Shown one piece after another: positions 14,838 through 22,711 of a DNA stretch of 32,045 nucleotides. The stretch lies in NCBI GenBank assembly GCA_009922885.1, contig RFUP01000002.1, forward strand, positions 1-32,045. Direction: 5' to 3'. A model generated the notes under the pieces. The model searched no databases and was not told where the DNA came from. It was given only the letters and a program-made list of their open reading frames with translations. The position numbers and the translations under genes were made by a program. The DNA is from Paracoccaceae bacterium (lineage in GTDB: Bacteria > Pseudomonadota > Alphaproteobacteria > Rhodobacterales > Rhodobacteraceae). The number at the start of each line of letters is the position of its first letter. Within the stretch, counting starts at the first letter, position 1.

Positions 14838-15412
14838 TCCTGATCGGGCTAACAGGCTCCATCGGGATGGGAAAATCCACGACTGCCAAGATATTTGCAG
14901 ACGAGGGTTGCGCGGTTTGGGATGCGGATGCGGCGGTGCACCGACTTTATTCTGCAGATGGTGCGGCGGCGGAGCCGCTTCGTGCGCTGTTTCCTGATGC
15001 TGTTGGTGAGGGCGGTGTTGATCGGGCAAAGCTCCGCGATGTGATTTCGGCAGACCCCTCGGCCTTGAAGAAGATCGAAGCGATTGTGCACCCTTTGGTG
15101 GCAGAGGACCGCGCTCGGTTCATTGCAGAGGCTGAAGCCGATGTGGTGGTTCTGGATGTGCCGCTTCTGTTTGAAACAGGAGGCGATGCGCGTGTGGATT
15201 ACAAGGTGGTTGTTTCAACAACGCCTGAAAACCAGCGAGCACGAGTTCTGGCGCGAGGCACAATGACTGAAGCGCAGTTCGAAGCGGTTCTGGCCAAACA
15301 GATGCCGGATGCCGAGAAGCGAGTGCGGGCGGACTTCGTGGTGGAAACGGAAACGCCTGACATGGCGAAAGCGCAAGTGCGCGAGATTTTGAAGGCGGTT
15401 CGCAATGCGTGA
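14834..15412 (+). CDS. coaE: Dephospho-CoA kinase
   Basis: CoaE phosphorylates dephospho-CoA in the last step of coenzyme A synthesis. The protein is 192 aa, normal. It has the P-loop GSIGMGKST (8-16), the CoA-domain Asp in WDADAAVHRLY, the core VHPLVAEDR, and VVLDVPLLFETG followed by the lid region LAKQMPDAEKRVRADFVV. Start and aroE stop overlap as ATGA, and the 3' end overlaps dnaQ by 8 bp. Confidence 0.97.
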   Translation: MILIGLTGSIGMGKSTTAKIFADEGCAVWDADAAVHRLYSADGAAAEPLRALFPDAVGEGGVDRAKLRDVISADPSALKKIEAIVHPLVAEDRARFIAEAEADVVVLDVPLLFETGGDARVDYKVVVSTTPENQRARVLARGTMTEAQFEAVLAKQMPDAEKRVRADFVVETETPDMAKAQVREILKAVRNA

Positions 15413-16139
15413 GATCGTACTTGATACGGAAACCACGGGGTTTGATCCGAACCAAGGGGACCGGATCGTTGAAATCGGGGCGGTGGAGCTGTTCAACCAC
15501 ATGCCCACGGGTGAAACGTTTCACGTTTATATCAATCCTGAGCGCCACATGCCTGATGAGGCCTTTGGTGTGCACGGGATTGGCTGCGATCTTCTGGAGC
15601 CGCCAAAGAAGCCTGAACCGGGGCAAATCACGCTTCGCGACAAACCGGTGTTCCGGGCTGTCGGGCAGAAGTTTCTCGACTTTATCGGCGACGCGAAGCT
15701 GATCATCCACAACGCGGCCTTCGATATGAAGTTCCTGAATGCCGAGCTGAAGTGGCTCAATATGCCGCAAATCCCGTGGGAGCGCGCGGTGGATACGCTG
15801 GAAATCGCGCGGCGCAAGTTTCCGGGATCGCCCGCATCTCTCGATGCGCTGTGCCGCCGATTTGCGATTGATAACTCGAACCGAACGCTGCACGGCGCGC
15901 TGCTCGACTCCGAGATTTTGGCCGAGGTGTATCTGGAGCTGATCGGGGGCCGGCAACCGGATTTCGGTTTGGCTCAGGTTGTGGAAACCAAGGGCAAAAC
16001 CGAAGCTGTAAGCGATTGGCGCCCTCAACCGCGTGCGGTGCCGTTGCCTTCGCGGCTAACCGCAGAAGAAACTGCCGCCCATGATGCGATGATTGCAAAG
16101 ATGGGCGACAGCGCGATCTGGAAGAAATATCAGGCCTGA
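15405..16139 (+). CDS. dnaQ: DNA polymerase III epsilon subunit (3'-5' proofreading exonuclease)
   Basis: DnaQ is the DEDDh-type proofreading exonuclease of the replicative polymerase. It is 244 aa. Exo I is DTETTGFDP (D7, E9), Exo II is HNAAFD (D107), and Exo III is HGALLD with H163 and D168. The conserved FHVYINPERHMP and AFGVHGIG segments lie between. The C-terminal 50 residues are the expected linker and polymerase-binding tail. It is the last gene of the maf-aroE-coaE-dnaQ chain and overlaps the convergent secB by 10 bp; no terminator is visible. Confidence 0.97.
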   Translation: MREIVLDTETTGFDPNQGDRIVEIGAVELFNHMPTGETFHVYINPERHMPDEAFGVHGIGCDLLEPPKKPEPGQITLRDKPVFRAVGQKFLDFIGDAKLIIHNAAFDMKFLNAELKWLNMPQIPWERAVDTLEIARRKFPGSPASLDALCRRFAIDNSNRTLHGALLDSEILAEVYLELIGGRQPDFGLAQVVETKGKTEAVSDWRPQPRAVPLPSRLTAEETAAHDAMIAKMGDSAIWKKYQA

Positions 16140-16615
16140 CCGACGGGCTGCGCGGCCTGACGACGCATCAACTCGTTGCGATAGAGCGCGACGAAATCGA
16201 TGGTTTCCAGGTTGAGGGGCGGGAAGCCGCCGTCGCGGGTGACATCGGAGACGATGCGGCGCACGAAGGGGAAGAGCATCCGCGGGCATTCGATCAGAAG
16301 GAACGGATGAAGCTGGTCTTCCGGAACGCCTTCGATTTGGAAGACGCCGACATAATCCAGTTCCATGAGGAAGAGCTTGTCGTTCGACTCTTTCGCGACG
16401 GAATCCACGCGGAGCTTCATGGCGACTTCGAACTGATGCTCGGTAGAACGCTTGCGGGCGTCGAGATTCACTTGAACTTTTACATCGGGAACGACTTCGC
16501 CCGTGCTGCCCTTCTGCGAGAGAATGTTCTCGAAGGAAAGGTCGCGGATATACTGCGTGAGAACGTTCATGCGAACCTGTGGGGCTTGTGCTTCCGCGGC
16601 GCCATTTTCAGCCAT
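16130..16615 (-). CDS. secB: Protein-export chaperone SecB
   Basis: SecB is a tetrameric cytosolic chaperone that delivers unfolded precursors to SecA. The protein is 161 aa, with the typical MNVLTQYIRDLSFENILS, LDYVGVFQIEGVPEDQLHPFLL-type core and ECPRMLFPFVRRIVSDVTRDGGFPPL motif. AGGAG lies about 7 nt upstream of the ATG. It lies 52 bp downstream of fxsA on the same strand, so the two may share a transcript. Confidence 0.97.
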   Translation of the reverse strand: MAENGAAEAQAPQVRMNVLTQYIRDLSFENILSQKGSTGEVVPDVKVQVNLDARKRSTEHQFEVAMKLRVDSVAKESNDKLFLMELDYVGVFQIEGVPEDQLHPFLLIECPRMLFPFVRRIVSDVTRDGGFPPLNLETIDFVALYRNELMRRQAAQPVGQA

Positions 16616-16667
16616 TTTTTGCTCCTAAATACGTTTGCACAAGCGTTAGCAGGTTGGCGCACGGGCC

Positions 16668-17147
16668 TCAATGCTTGGTCCAACCGGAGGGTTGATGCGT
16701 GGGAGATTTAGGACGCTCGACTTCGAAATAGTCGCCTTCGACGATGTCGGGGTTGTCTTCGGAAGGCCTCATGCCGGGGTGGCTGAAATTGACGGTAGAA
16801 ACTGTGACGCGCGAGCGGAAATAGGTGAAGACCGCTTTCCGAACGGCCGGGATCAGCAGGAGGAGCCCGCAGGTATCGGTAAAGAAACCCGGAGTGAGAA
16901 GCAGCGCGCCCGCAAACAGGATCATCGCGCCGTGCGCCAAAGGTTCGGTTGGGTCATTCAGGTTGCGGAAACTGCGCTGGACCTGCCCAAGGGCAAGGCG
17001 ACCTTGCGACCGCACGAGCGAGGTGCCAGCGATGGCGGTAAGAACGACGATCAGGAGCGTTGGCCACAAGCCGATCAGCCCGCCGACCTGAATAAACAGG
17101 CCGATCTCGATCAGCGGCACTAACAAAAATGCGAGAAACAGCCACAT
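16668..17147 (-). CDS. fxsA: FxsA family membrane protein
   Basis: FxsA is an inner-membrane protein; in E. coli its overproduction relieves exclusion of phage T7 by the F plasmid, while its normal role is unclear. The product is 159 aa. The family core MWLFLAFLLVPLIEIGLFIQVGG, then LTAIAGTSLVRSQG and GAMILFAGALLLTPGFFTDTCG, gives about three to four membrane segments up to residue 105. A hydrophilic acidic tail of about 45 residues follows. It is divergent from timA (105 bp gap) and upstream of secB. Confidence 0.92.
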   Translation of the reverse strand: MWLFLAFLLVPLIEIGLFIQVGGLIGLWPTLLIVVLTAIAGTSLVRSQGRLALGQVQRSFRNLNDPTEPLAHGAMILFAGALLLTPGFFTDTCGLLLLIPAVRKAVFTYFRSRVTVSTVNFSHPGMRPSEDNPDIVEGDYFEVERPKSPTHQPSGWTKH

Positions 17148-17252
17148 TGAAAAAGACTCCTATTTCGCGCGGTAGACTTGCCTACGGCTGTAACCTACAT
17201 AAGTGCGGTGTGGCGGGATTTGAATGCCTGCCTCAATCTAGTGAGGATTTCG

Positions 17253-17912
17253 ATGAACCAACCCCTTATCCAGCTTCTAGTTCTTGCTGCGATCGCTGTG
17301 TTTCTGATCCTGCGGCTGAAGAGCGTTCTTGGAACTCGGGATGGTTTCGAGAAACCGGTTGCGCGTGAAGCTGAACCCAAGGAAAACCGTCGCCGCAGCT
17401 TCGAGGTGATTGATGGCGGCCCGGATCACGACATCATTGATCATGTCGAGGATGGTTCGTCTGCCGCGCGGGCTTTGGCCGAGATGAAGCGCGTGGAGTC
17501 GTCGTTTGGTGTGGCGGACTTCCTTCAGGGCGCGCGTGGCGCTTATGAAATGATCCTTATGGGGTTCGAGCGCGGCGATCTTGCGCCGATCAAGCCCTTC
17601 CTTTCGGCAGATGTGTACGAGGCTTTTGCGGGTGTGGTCGAAGAGCGCGCTGCGAAGGGCTATAAGGTCGAGGCCGATTTCATCGGGATCCGCGAGTTGG
17701 CGATTGCCGATGCGACCTTTGACGGAAAATCGGGCGAGGCCGAAATCACGGTGCGGTTTGCTGCCGAACTGACCTCTGTTGTGCGCGACAATGCGGGTGA
17801 GGTTGTGGAAGGCAAGGTGGGTGAGATCAAGCGCATCAAGGATGTGTGGACTTTTGCCCGCAAGATGGGGGCCAACGATCCCAACTGGGAACTGGTTGCC
17901 ACGGGCGAATGA
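17253..17912 (+). CDS. timA: Tim44/TimA family putative adaptor protein
   Basis: This is a bacterial relative of the mitochondrial Tim44 C-terminal domain; TimA of alphaproteobacteria is membrane-associated and its function is not settled. The 219-aa product begins MNQPLIQLLVLAAIAVFLILRLKSVLG, a single N-terminal transmembrane helix, then a charged linker, then the Tim44-like domain (about 85-215) with FLQGARGAYEMIL and the C-terminal VWTFARKMGANDPNWELVATGE. The ATG at 17253 has GAGGA about 5 nt upstream; the 25-codon upstream extension has no support. It overlaps mltA as ATGA. Confidence 0.9.
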   Translation: MNQPLIQLLVLAAIAVFLILRLKSVLGTRDGFEKPVAREAEPKENRRRSFEVIDGGPDHDIIDHVEDGSSAARALAEMKRVESSFGVADFLQGARGAYEMILMGFERGDLAPIKPFLSADVYEAFAGVVEERAAKGYKVEADFIGIRELAIADATFDGKSGEAEITVRFAAELTSVVRDNAGEVVEGKVGEIKRIKDVWTFARKMGANDPNWELVATGE

Positions 17913-18946
17913 GCGGGTGGCTTCGTGCAGTTCTGCTCTCAGTGTTGGTCATGACAGGGCCAGCATCGGCCAATGAGCCGACCATCACTGTGATGCAGTT
18001 TTCCGACCTGAATGGTTGGGAGGAAGACGATCACGAAGCGGCCTTTCAAGCTTTTCTGGAAACTTGCATCGATCTGAAAGACCCGGACTGGTCTTCGCTT
18101 TGTGCGGTGGCGCAACATCAGAAATCCGGGCGCGCTTTCTTCGAATTGTTTTTCCGTCCCGTGATGATCGAAGACGGGACGCCCGCGCTTTTCACCGGGT
18201 ATTTCGAGCCGGAGCTTGATGGCTCTCTCGTGCCGACGAGCCGGTTCCGCTATCCGGTTTACCGGATGCCACCAGAGGCGCAGCGTGTTTCGGTTTGGTT
18301 GAGCCGGAGGGAAATCGAAACCTCGGGTGTGCTTTCGGGGCGGGGGTTGGAAATCGCTTGGGTCGATGACCCGGTTGAGCTGTTTTTCCTGCAAGTTCAG
18401 GGGTCGGGGCGCATCCGATTGCCGGGTGGGAAGATGATCCGCGTGGGTTATGCGGGGAAGAACGGGCATACCTATCGGTCAGTCGGGATGGAGTTGGTGC
18501 GGCGAGGTGTTTACGCGCTGCATCAGGTTTCCGCCGAGGTGATCAAGAACTGGGTGCGGCGCAATCCTGTGGACGGGTCGGAGCTGCTGCATGTGAACCC
18601 GTCTTATGTGTTTTTCAGAGAGGTGAGCCAAGTTCCGGCGGAGAAAGGCCCGCTTGGGGCGATGAACCGTTCGGTGACAACGCTGCGGACCATCGCCGTT
18701 GATCCGGAATACGTGCCTTTGGGTGCGCCCGTCTGGATCGAGAAGGGCGGCTCCGAACCGATGCGGCGCTTGATGATTGCGCAGGATACGGGCAGTGCGA
18801 TCAAGGGTGCGCAACGTGCCGATATTTTCTTCGGCACCGGCGACGAGGCCGGAAAGATGGCGGGTACGCTGAAAGATCCCGGCCGGATGATCGTGCTGAT
18901 GCCGATCCAGCGCGCTTATGCGATGCTGCCGGAGGGAGAGGAATGA
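17909..18946 (+). CDS. mltA: Membrane-bound-type lytic transglycosylase MltA
   Basis: MltA cleaves the MurNAc-GlcNAc bond of peptidoglycan with 1,6-anhydro ring formation. The product is 345 aa. An N-terminal signal peptide (cleavage likely after ASA at 21) carries no lipobox Cys, so it is predicted to be periplasmic rather than a lipoprotein as in E. coli. The MltA domain includes FTGYFEPELDG and FLQVQGSGRIRLPGG. The C-terminal 3D domain has AVDPEYVPLGAPVWIE and the catalytic-Asp region IAQDTGSAIKGAQRADIFFG. It overlaps timA and smr by 4 bp each. Confidence 0.96.
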   Translation: MSGWLRAVLLSVLVMTGPASANEPTITVMQFSDLNGWEEDDHEAAFQAFLETCIDLKDPDWSSLCAVAQHQKSGRAFFELFFRPVMIEDGTPALFTGYFEPELDGSLVPTSRFRYPVYRMPPEAQRVSVWLSRREIETSGVLSGRGLEIAWVDDPVELFFLQVQGSGRIRLPGGKMIRVGYAGKNGHTYRSVGMELVRRGVYALHQVSAEVIKNWVRRNPVDGSELLHVNPSYVFFREVSQVPAEKGPLGAMNRSVTTLRTIAVDPEYVPLGAPVWIEKGGSEPMRRLMIAQDTGSAIKGAQRADIFFGTGDEAGKMAGTLKDPGRMIVLMPIQRAYAMLPEGEE

Positions 18947-19518
18947 CCCGGCGGCGGTTGTCGCAAGACGAGGTCGAGTTATGGCGCAAGGTGACTGACT
19001 CGGTGCACCGCATGCATCCGGACCGTTCTGTGGCTGACCCACTTCCCAAGCCGAAACCGATCAAACATGTGCAGCCGCGATTGCCGGAATTCAGCATCGG
19101 TGCGAAGGCAACCACCGGGCCGAGCCATGATATTCTCGCCCCTGTGGAAGTGCGCGTTGCCCGCCAGCCTGTTCAGATGGATGCGAAAGCTTTTCAGCGG
19201 ATGAAGCGCGGCAAGCTTTCGCCCGAAGCGCGGCTTGATTTGCACGGGATGACCTTGGACAAGGCGCATCCAGCGCTGGTTTCCTTCATCCTGTCGGCGC
19301 AGGCGCAGGGACTGCGGCTTGTTTTGGTGATTACCGGTAAGGGCAAGGACCGCGATGAGGGTGGCCCCATTCCGGTGCGGCGGGGTGTTCTTAGGCATCA
19401 GGTGCCGCAATGGCTTTCACTGCCGCCGATCCACCAAGCGGTGTTGCAGGTGGCGCAGGCGCATTTGGCCCATGGGGGCGGTGGCGCCTATTACGTCTAT
19501 CTGCGAAAGCGCCGCTAA
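18943..19518 (+). CDS. Smr domain protein
   Basis: Smr domains are small nicking-endonuclease-like modules, and bacterial stand-alone versions are of uncertain function. The 191-aa product has a charged, Pro-rich N-terminal half (1-95) without recognisable domain. The Smr domain follows: LDLHGMTLDKA (98-108), LVITGKGK (128-135, equivalent of the usual HGxG), and the C-terminal GGGGAYYVYLRKRR. It starts in ATGA overlap with mltA and ends 4 bp into the convergent hydrolase gene. The mltA-Smr pairing is common in alphaproteobacteria. Confidence 0.9.
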   Translation: MTRRRLSQDEVELWRKVTDSVHRMHPDRSVADPLPKPKPIKHVQPRLPEFSIGAKATTGPSHDILAPVEVRVARQPVQMDAKAFQRMKRGKLSPEARLDLHGMTLDKAHPALVSFILSAQAQGLRLVLVITGKGKDRDEGGPIPVRRGVLRHQVPQWLSLPPIHQAVLQVAQAHLAHGGGGAYYVYLRKRR

Positions 19519-20627
19519 TTCAGGCGCCTCCCAGTCACGAGAACGTCGGGTGACAGGATCACAGTGGTTGCCTTTTGAACCGTGAGGATGGTGCCAGAAA
19601 GCAAACCGGTTTTGCCCGCGCGATCCAGCTGGAAGGCGTTATCAACTTCAGAGGATCGGTTCAGGATGTTGATCAGTGCGGGAGATGTGCCCGCAGTGAA
19701 GTGGCCGCCTGCACCAGCGCTGAAGTCTGATACATCAAGAACGGTAACAGGGAAGTCCGCAAGCGCGACCGGATCGGCGAGATTGCCGAGGCGATTGCCG
19801 ACGCCGTTGATGAGTGACGAGAGGGCGAGCACGCGGTCTTTCTGCGAGACGAAGATCGCGAAAGGCTGTGGAAGTTCGCGGATGCGGCCCGCTTGGGTGC
19901 GGAACAGCTCTACGTCGAGGTCGGGTGAAATCAACACCACACCACCAAGGTGACGGCGCGACCAACCGGGTTCGCGGATCTCGATCTGGCGGAGTGTTTC
20001 CATGCTGAGCATCGTTCCGAGCGAATGCGCGACGAGAATGATGCGTTTGGCACCGCTGGCCGAGATATCCCGCAGGGTTTGTTCCAGCCCATCTCGGGCG
20101 ATCAGGAGGGAGTCGCGGTCATAGGTGTAGCCCAGCGGGTGCGCGGCGGAAGGCCATGCGAAATGCACGACTTCGCCCGGCAACTCGAAATCATGCATCA
20201 ATTGGGCGGAGCGATAGACGCCATCAAGGAACGAGTTGTTATAGCCGTGCACGTAGAGAACGACCTCGCGATCACTCGGGGCGTGGGCTTTTAGGGCTGT
20301 GCCAAGCTCTGCGCGGAATTGGGTGTTCGAAGCGAAATCCGATCGCTCGGCCACGACGAATGAGCGTTGAGGATTGGGGTTGCGGTACCCGGCTTTGATC
20401 TGGCCAGCTTTATGATTTGGTGGCACCGAGACATCGACCGCGAGGTAGCGGCGTTCCTCGGAGCGATCTGCGCCGAACCATCCGGTTTCATCGGGCATAC
20501 GTTCTGTGGTTACGAAAACGCGGTGGATCGTTCCGATGCCGATGGCGCTGGGCATGAGAACGGTAGAGCCGCGGTCGGTGCAGGCCGAAAGCAGGAAAAC
20601 AAACACAAAAAGAAGTCGAATGGCCAT
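19515..20627 (-). CDS. Alpha/beta hydrolase lipoprotein (DUF900-like)
   Basis: This is a predicted lipoprotein serine hydrolase of unknown substrate, 370 aa. The N-terminus MAIRLLFVFVFLLSAC carries a lipobox (Cys 16), so it should be anchored at the periplasmic side of a membrane. The hydrolase domain contains the oxyanion segment YVHGYNNSF (about 125), the nucleophile elbow VAHSLGT (Ser 202), and later DLDVELF and a His in GGHFTAG, consistent with the DUF900 family. The ATG at 20627 is preferred over a TTG one codon upstream. Its ribosome-binding GGGGG is part of the hslU terminator stem. Confidence 0.82.
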   Translation of the reverse strand: MAIRLLFVFVFLLSACTDRGSTVLMPSAIGIGTIHRVFVTTERMPDETGWFGADRSEERRYLAVDVSVPPNHKAGQIKAGYRNPNPQRSFVVAERSDFASNTQFRAELGTALKAHAPSDREVVLYVHGYNNSFLDGVYRSAQLMHDFELPGEVVHFAWPSAAHPLGYTYDRDSLLIARDGLEQTLRDISASGAKRIILVAHSLGTMLSMETLRQIEIREPGWSRRHLGGVVLISPDLDVELFRTQAGRIRELPQPFAIFVSQKDRVLALSSLINGVGNRLGNLADPVALADFPVTVLDVSDFSAGAGGHFTAGTSPALINILNRSSEVDNAFQLDRAGKTGLLSGTILTVQKATTVILSPDVLVTGRRLN

Positions 20628-20629
20628 CA

Positions 20630-20657
20630 AAACCCCCGCCTGATTAAGCGAGGGTTT
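20630..20657 (-). terminator. Rho-independent terminator after hslU
   Basis: On the plus strand AAACCC-C-CGC (20630-20639) pairs with GCG-A-GGGTTT (20648-20657): nine pairs, one mismatch, 8-nt loop. Read leftward it ends in GGGGGTTTT, with a short T-run extending to 20629, fitting a terminator for hslVU. Its 3' arm is also the Shine-Dalgarno of the next gene. Confidence 0.7.
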
Positions 20658-20678
20658 ATCGCGAAGAAATCTTCTCGC

Positions 20679-21980
20679 CTAGAGGACGTAACGGCTCACG
20701 TCCACGGAGCGCGAAAGTTCGCCCAGATTTGCTTCAACGAAGGCTGCATCAACAACGACAGAGTGCCCGGAGCGATCGGGTGCAGTGAAGGAAAGTTCTT
20801 CGAAGACGCGCTCCATCACCGTGTAGAGGCGGCGCGCGCCGATGTTTTCGACGCTCTGGTTCACCTCGGCGGCGATGCGGGCCAAAGCGGCGATGCCATC
20901 TTCGGTGAAGCTGACGGTGACCTCTTCGGTACCCATCAGGGCAGTGTATTGGCGGGTGAGGGCGTTATCGGTTTCGGTGAGGATGCGTACGAAATCGGCC
21001 TCGGTAAGTGGCTTCAACTCCACGCGGATCGGCAGGCGGCCTTGGAGTTCGGGCAGGAGGTCCGATGGTTTGGCGATGTGGAAGGCGCCCGACGCGATGA
21101 AGAGGATGTGGTCGGTTTTCACGGGGCCGTATTTGGTGGAAACGGTGGTGCCTTCGATCAGGGGAAGCAGGTCACGCTGCACGCCTTCACGGGATACATC
21201 GGCACCGCGGGTTTCGGCGCGGGCGCAAACCTTGTCGATCTCGTCAATGAACACGATGCCGTTTTCCTGCACGGCTTCCAATGCAGCGGCTTTGACGGTT
21301 TCGTCGTCGAGAAGCTTGTCTGCCTCTTCGGCGATCAGCACCTCGTAGCTTTCCGAGACGCTGAGTTTGCGACGGGTCTTGCGGCCACCAAAGGCTTTGA
21401 AGAGGTCTTGCAAGCCCTGCATCTGCATTTCCATGCCTTGCCCGGGCATCCCCATGACAGGCATTCCGCCAGAAGGATCGTTCAGCTCCAGATCGATGAT
21501 CTTGTCGTCCAACTCGCCAGCTTTCAGCTTTTTGCGGAACATTTCGCGGGTGGCTTCGCGCGCGTCGGAGCCAGCGATGGCTTCGATGACGCGATCTTCG
21601 GCGGCTTTCTGGGCGCGCGCTTTGACATCCTCGCGCATTTGTTCGCGAACCTGCACAACGGCGCTATCCATCAGATCGCGGATGATTTGCTCAACATCGC
21701 GGCCAACGTAGCCGACTTCGGTGAATTTGGTGGCCTCAACCTTGAGGAAGGGCGCTTTGGCGAGTTTGGCCAAACGGCGGCTGATTTCGGTTTTGCCAAC
21801 GCCAGTTGGACCGATCATCAGGATGTTCTTGGGATAAACCTCGTCGCGCAGGTCGCCGGGCAATTGTTTGCGGCGCCAGCGGTTGCGAAGGGCAACGGCA
21901 ACGGCACGTTTGGCGTCTTTCTGGCCGATGATAAAGCGGTCGAGTTCGGAAACGATTTCGCGGGGGGTGAGGTCGGTCAT
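20679..21980 (-). CDS. hslU: ATP-dependent protease ATPase subunit HslU
   Basis: HslU is the AAA+ hexamer that unfolds substrates and feeds them to HslV. It is 433 aa. It begins MTDLTPREIVSELDRFIIGQ, with Walker A GPTGVGKTE (57-65), pore loop GYVG (90-93) and Walker B IVFIDEIDKV. The I-domain lies between about 110 and 235 and contains a Met/Gly-rich stretch (MPVMGMPGQGMEMQMQG), typical of alphaproteobacterial HslU. It ends DVSRYVL, matching the C-terminal tail that inserts into HslV. It is separated from hslV by 33 bp that hold a parS-like site. Confidence 0.97.
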   Translation of the reverse strand: MTDLTPREIVSELDRFIIGQKDAKRAVAVALRNRWRRKQLPGDLRDEVYPKNILMIGPTGVGKTEISRRLAKLAKAPFLKVEATKFTEVGYVGRDVEQIIRDLMDSAVVQVREQMREDVKARAQKAAEDRVIEAIAGSDAREATREMFRKKLKAGELDDKIIDLELNDPSGGMPVMGMPGQGMEMQMQGLQDLFKAFGGRKTRRKLSVSESYEVLIAEEADKLLDDETVKAAALEAVQENGIVFIDEIDKVCARAETRGADVSREGVQRDLLPLIEGTTVSTKYGPVKTDHILFIASGAFHIAKPSDLLPELQGRLPIRVELKPLTEADFVRILTETDNALTRQYTALMGTEEVTVSFTEDGIAALARIAAEVNQSVENIGARRLYTVMERVFEELSFTAPDRSGHSVVVDAAFVEANLGELSRSVDVSRYVL

Positions 21981-21992
21981 GCGAGGCCTTTT

Positions 21993-22008
21993 TGCTTCAC
22001 GTGAAACA
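21993..22008. promoter_or_regulatory. parS-like site 3 in the hslV-hslU gap
   Basis: TGCTTCACGTGAAACA differs from the palindromic parS at one position (C for T at base 3). It occupies 16 of the 33 bp between hslV and hslU, on the other side of the candidate origin from sites 1 and 2, about 8.6 kb from it. Confidence 0.72.
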
Positions 22009-22013
22009 GCGGA

Positions 22014-22571
22014 TCAGCCGCTGATCTTTTCCACGGTGAGATTGCCATTGGTGTAAACGCAGATGTCTGCGGCGATGGACATGGATTTTCTCGCCACTTC
22101 TTCGGCACTTAGGGGGCTATCCATCAGGGCGCGGGCGGCTGCGAGGGCGTAGTTTCCACCCGAACCGATAGCCGCGACGTTATGCTCGGGTTCCAGCACA
22201 TCGCCTGCGCCAGTGATGACGAAAAGCTCTTTGCCGTCCGTCACGATGAGCATCGCTTCGAGCTTTTGCAGGTATTTGTCCGTGCGCCAGTCTTTCGCCA
22301 ACTCAACAGAGGCGCGGGCGAGTTGGCCGGGGGTGGCTTCGAGCTTTTTCTCCAGCCTTTCCAGAAGGGTAAAGGCATCTGCGGTGGAGCCTGCAAAGCC
22401 CGCAACCACATCATAACCGCCGGGTGAAAGGCGGCGCACTTTGCGGGCGGTGCCTTTGATGACCGTTTGGCCGAGGCTTACCTGCCCATCGCCAGCAACG
22501 ACAACCTCGCCACCTTTACGCACACCGATAATGGTGGTTCCGTGCCATCCGGGAAACTTGTCTTCGGCCAT
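22014..22571 (-). CDS. hslV: ATP-dependent protease proteolytic subunit HslV
   Basis: HslV is the N-terminal-threonine peptidase of the HslUV protease. From the ATG at 22571 it is 185 aa, supported by GGAGG about 6 nt upstream; the frame stays open 31 codons further without protein-like content. MAEDKFPGWHG is an 11-residue propeptide, and Thr12 in TTIIGVRKGG becomes the catalytic Thr1 after processing. VVVAGDGQVSLGQTVIKGTARKVRRL and GFAGSTADAFTLLERLE are diagnostic. It is the first gene of hslVU, with a possible heat-shock promoter upstream. Confidence 0.97.
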   Translation of the reverse strand: MAEDKFPGWHGTTIIGVRKGGEVVVAGDGQVSLGQTVIKGTARKVRRLSPGGYDVVAGFAGSTADAFTLLERLEKKLEATPGQLARASVELAKDWRTDKYLQKLEAMLIVTDGKELFVITGAGDVLEPEHNVAAIGSGGNYALAAARALMDSPLSAEEVARKSMSIAADICVYTNGNLTVEKISG

Positions 22572-22593
22572 ACCGCCCTCCGTGGTTAATGGG

Positions 22594-22623
22594 TTATATG
22601 GGCAGGAAATCCGCCGCTCGCAA
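22594..22623 (-). promoter_or_regulatory. Possible sigma-32-type promoter of hslVU
   Basis: On the minus strand TTGCGA, a 15-bp spacer, and CCCATATAA resemble the heat-shock consensus CTTGAA - CCCATnTA. The -10-like element lies about 23 bp before the hslV ATG. The -10 match is good and the -35 match is weak. Confidence 0.4.
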
Positions 22624-22711
22624 CCATGCCAGATTGCGTATGGCTTGTGTATGGCAAGCGTCATGACGTTGATACGGACGTGCGCGGCGAAAAAATGGTT
22701 AACGAGGGGCT

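Noticed and set aside
15511..15530. GTGAAACGTTTCAC palindrome in dnaQ as a fourth parS
   Set aside because: The half-sites are in everted order rather than the CACGTG-centred arrangement, and the bases encode the conserved FHVYINP motif of the exonuclease.
17148..17252. Sigma-70 promoter between fxsA and timA
   Set aside because: TAGACT-N17-TACATA is a poor match at both boxes; not enough to call.
20367..22004. 545-codon plus-strand open frame opposite hslU
   Set aside because: It is a mirror of the hslU codon pattern in high-GC DNA, with no recognisable domain; HslU is unambiguous on the other strand.
22572..22664. 31-residue N-terminal extension of HslV
   Set aside because: HslV needs a short propeptide before the catalytic Thr, and GGAGG supports the ATG at 22571.
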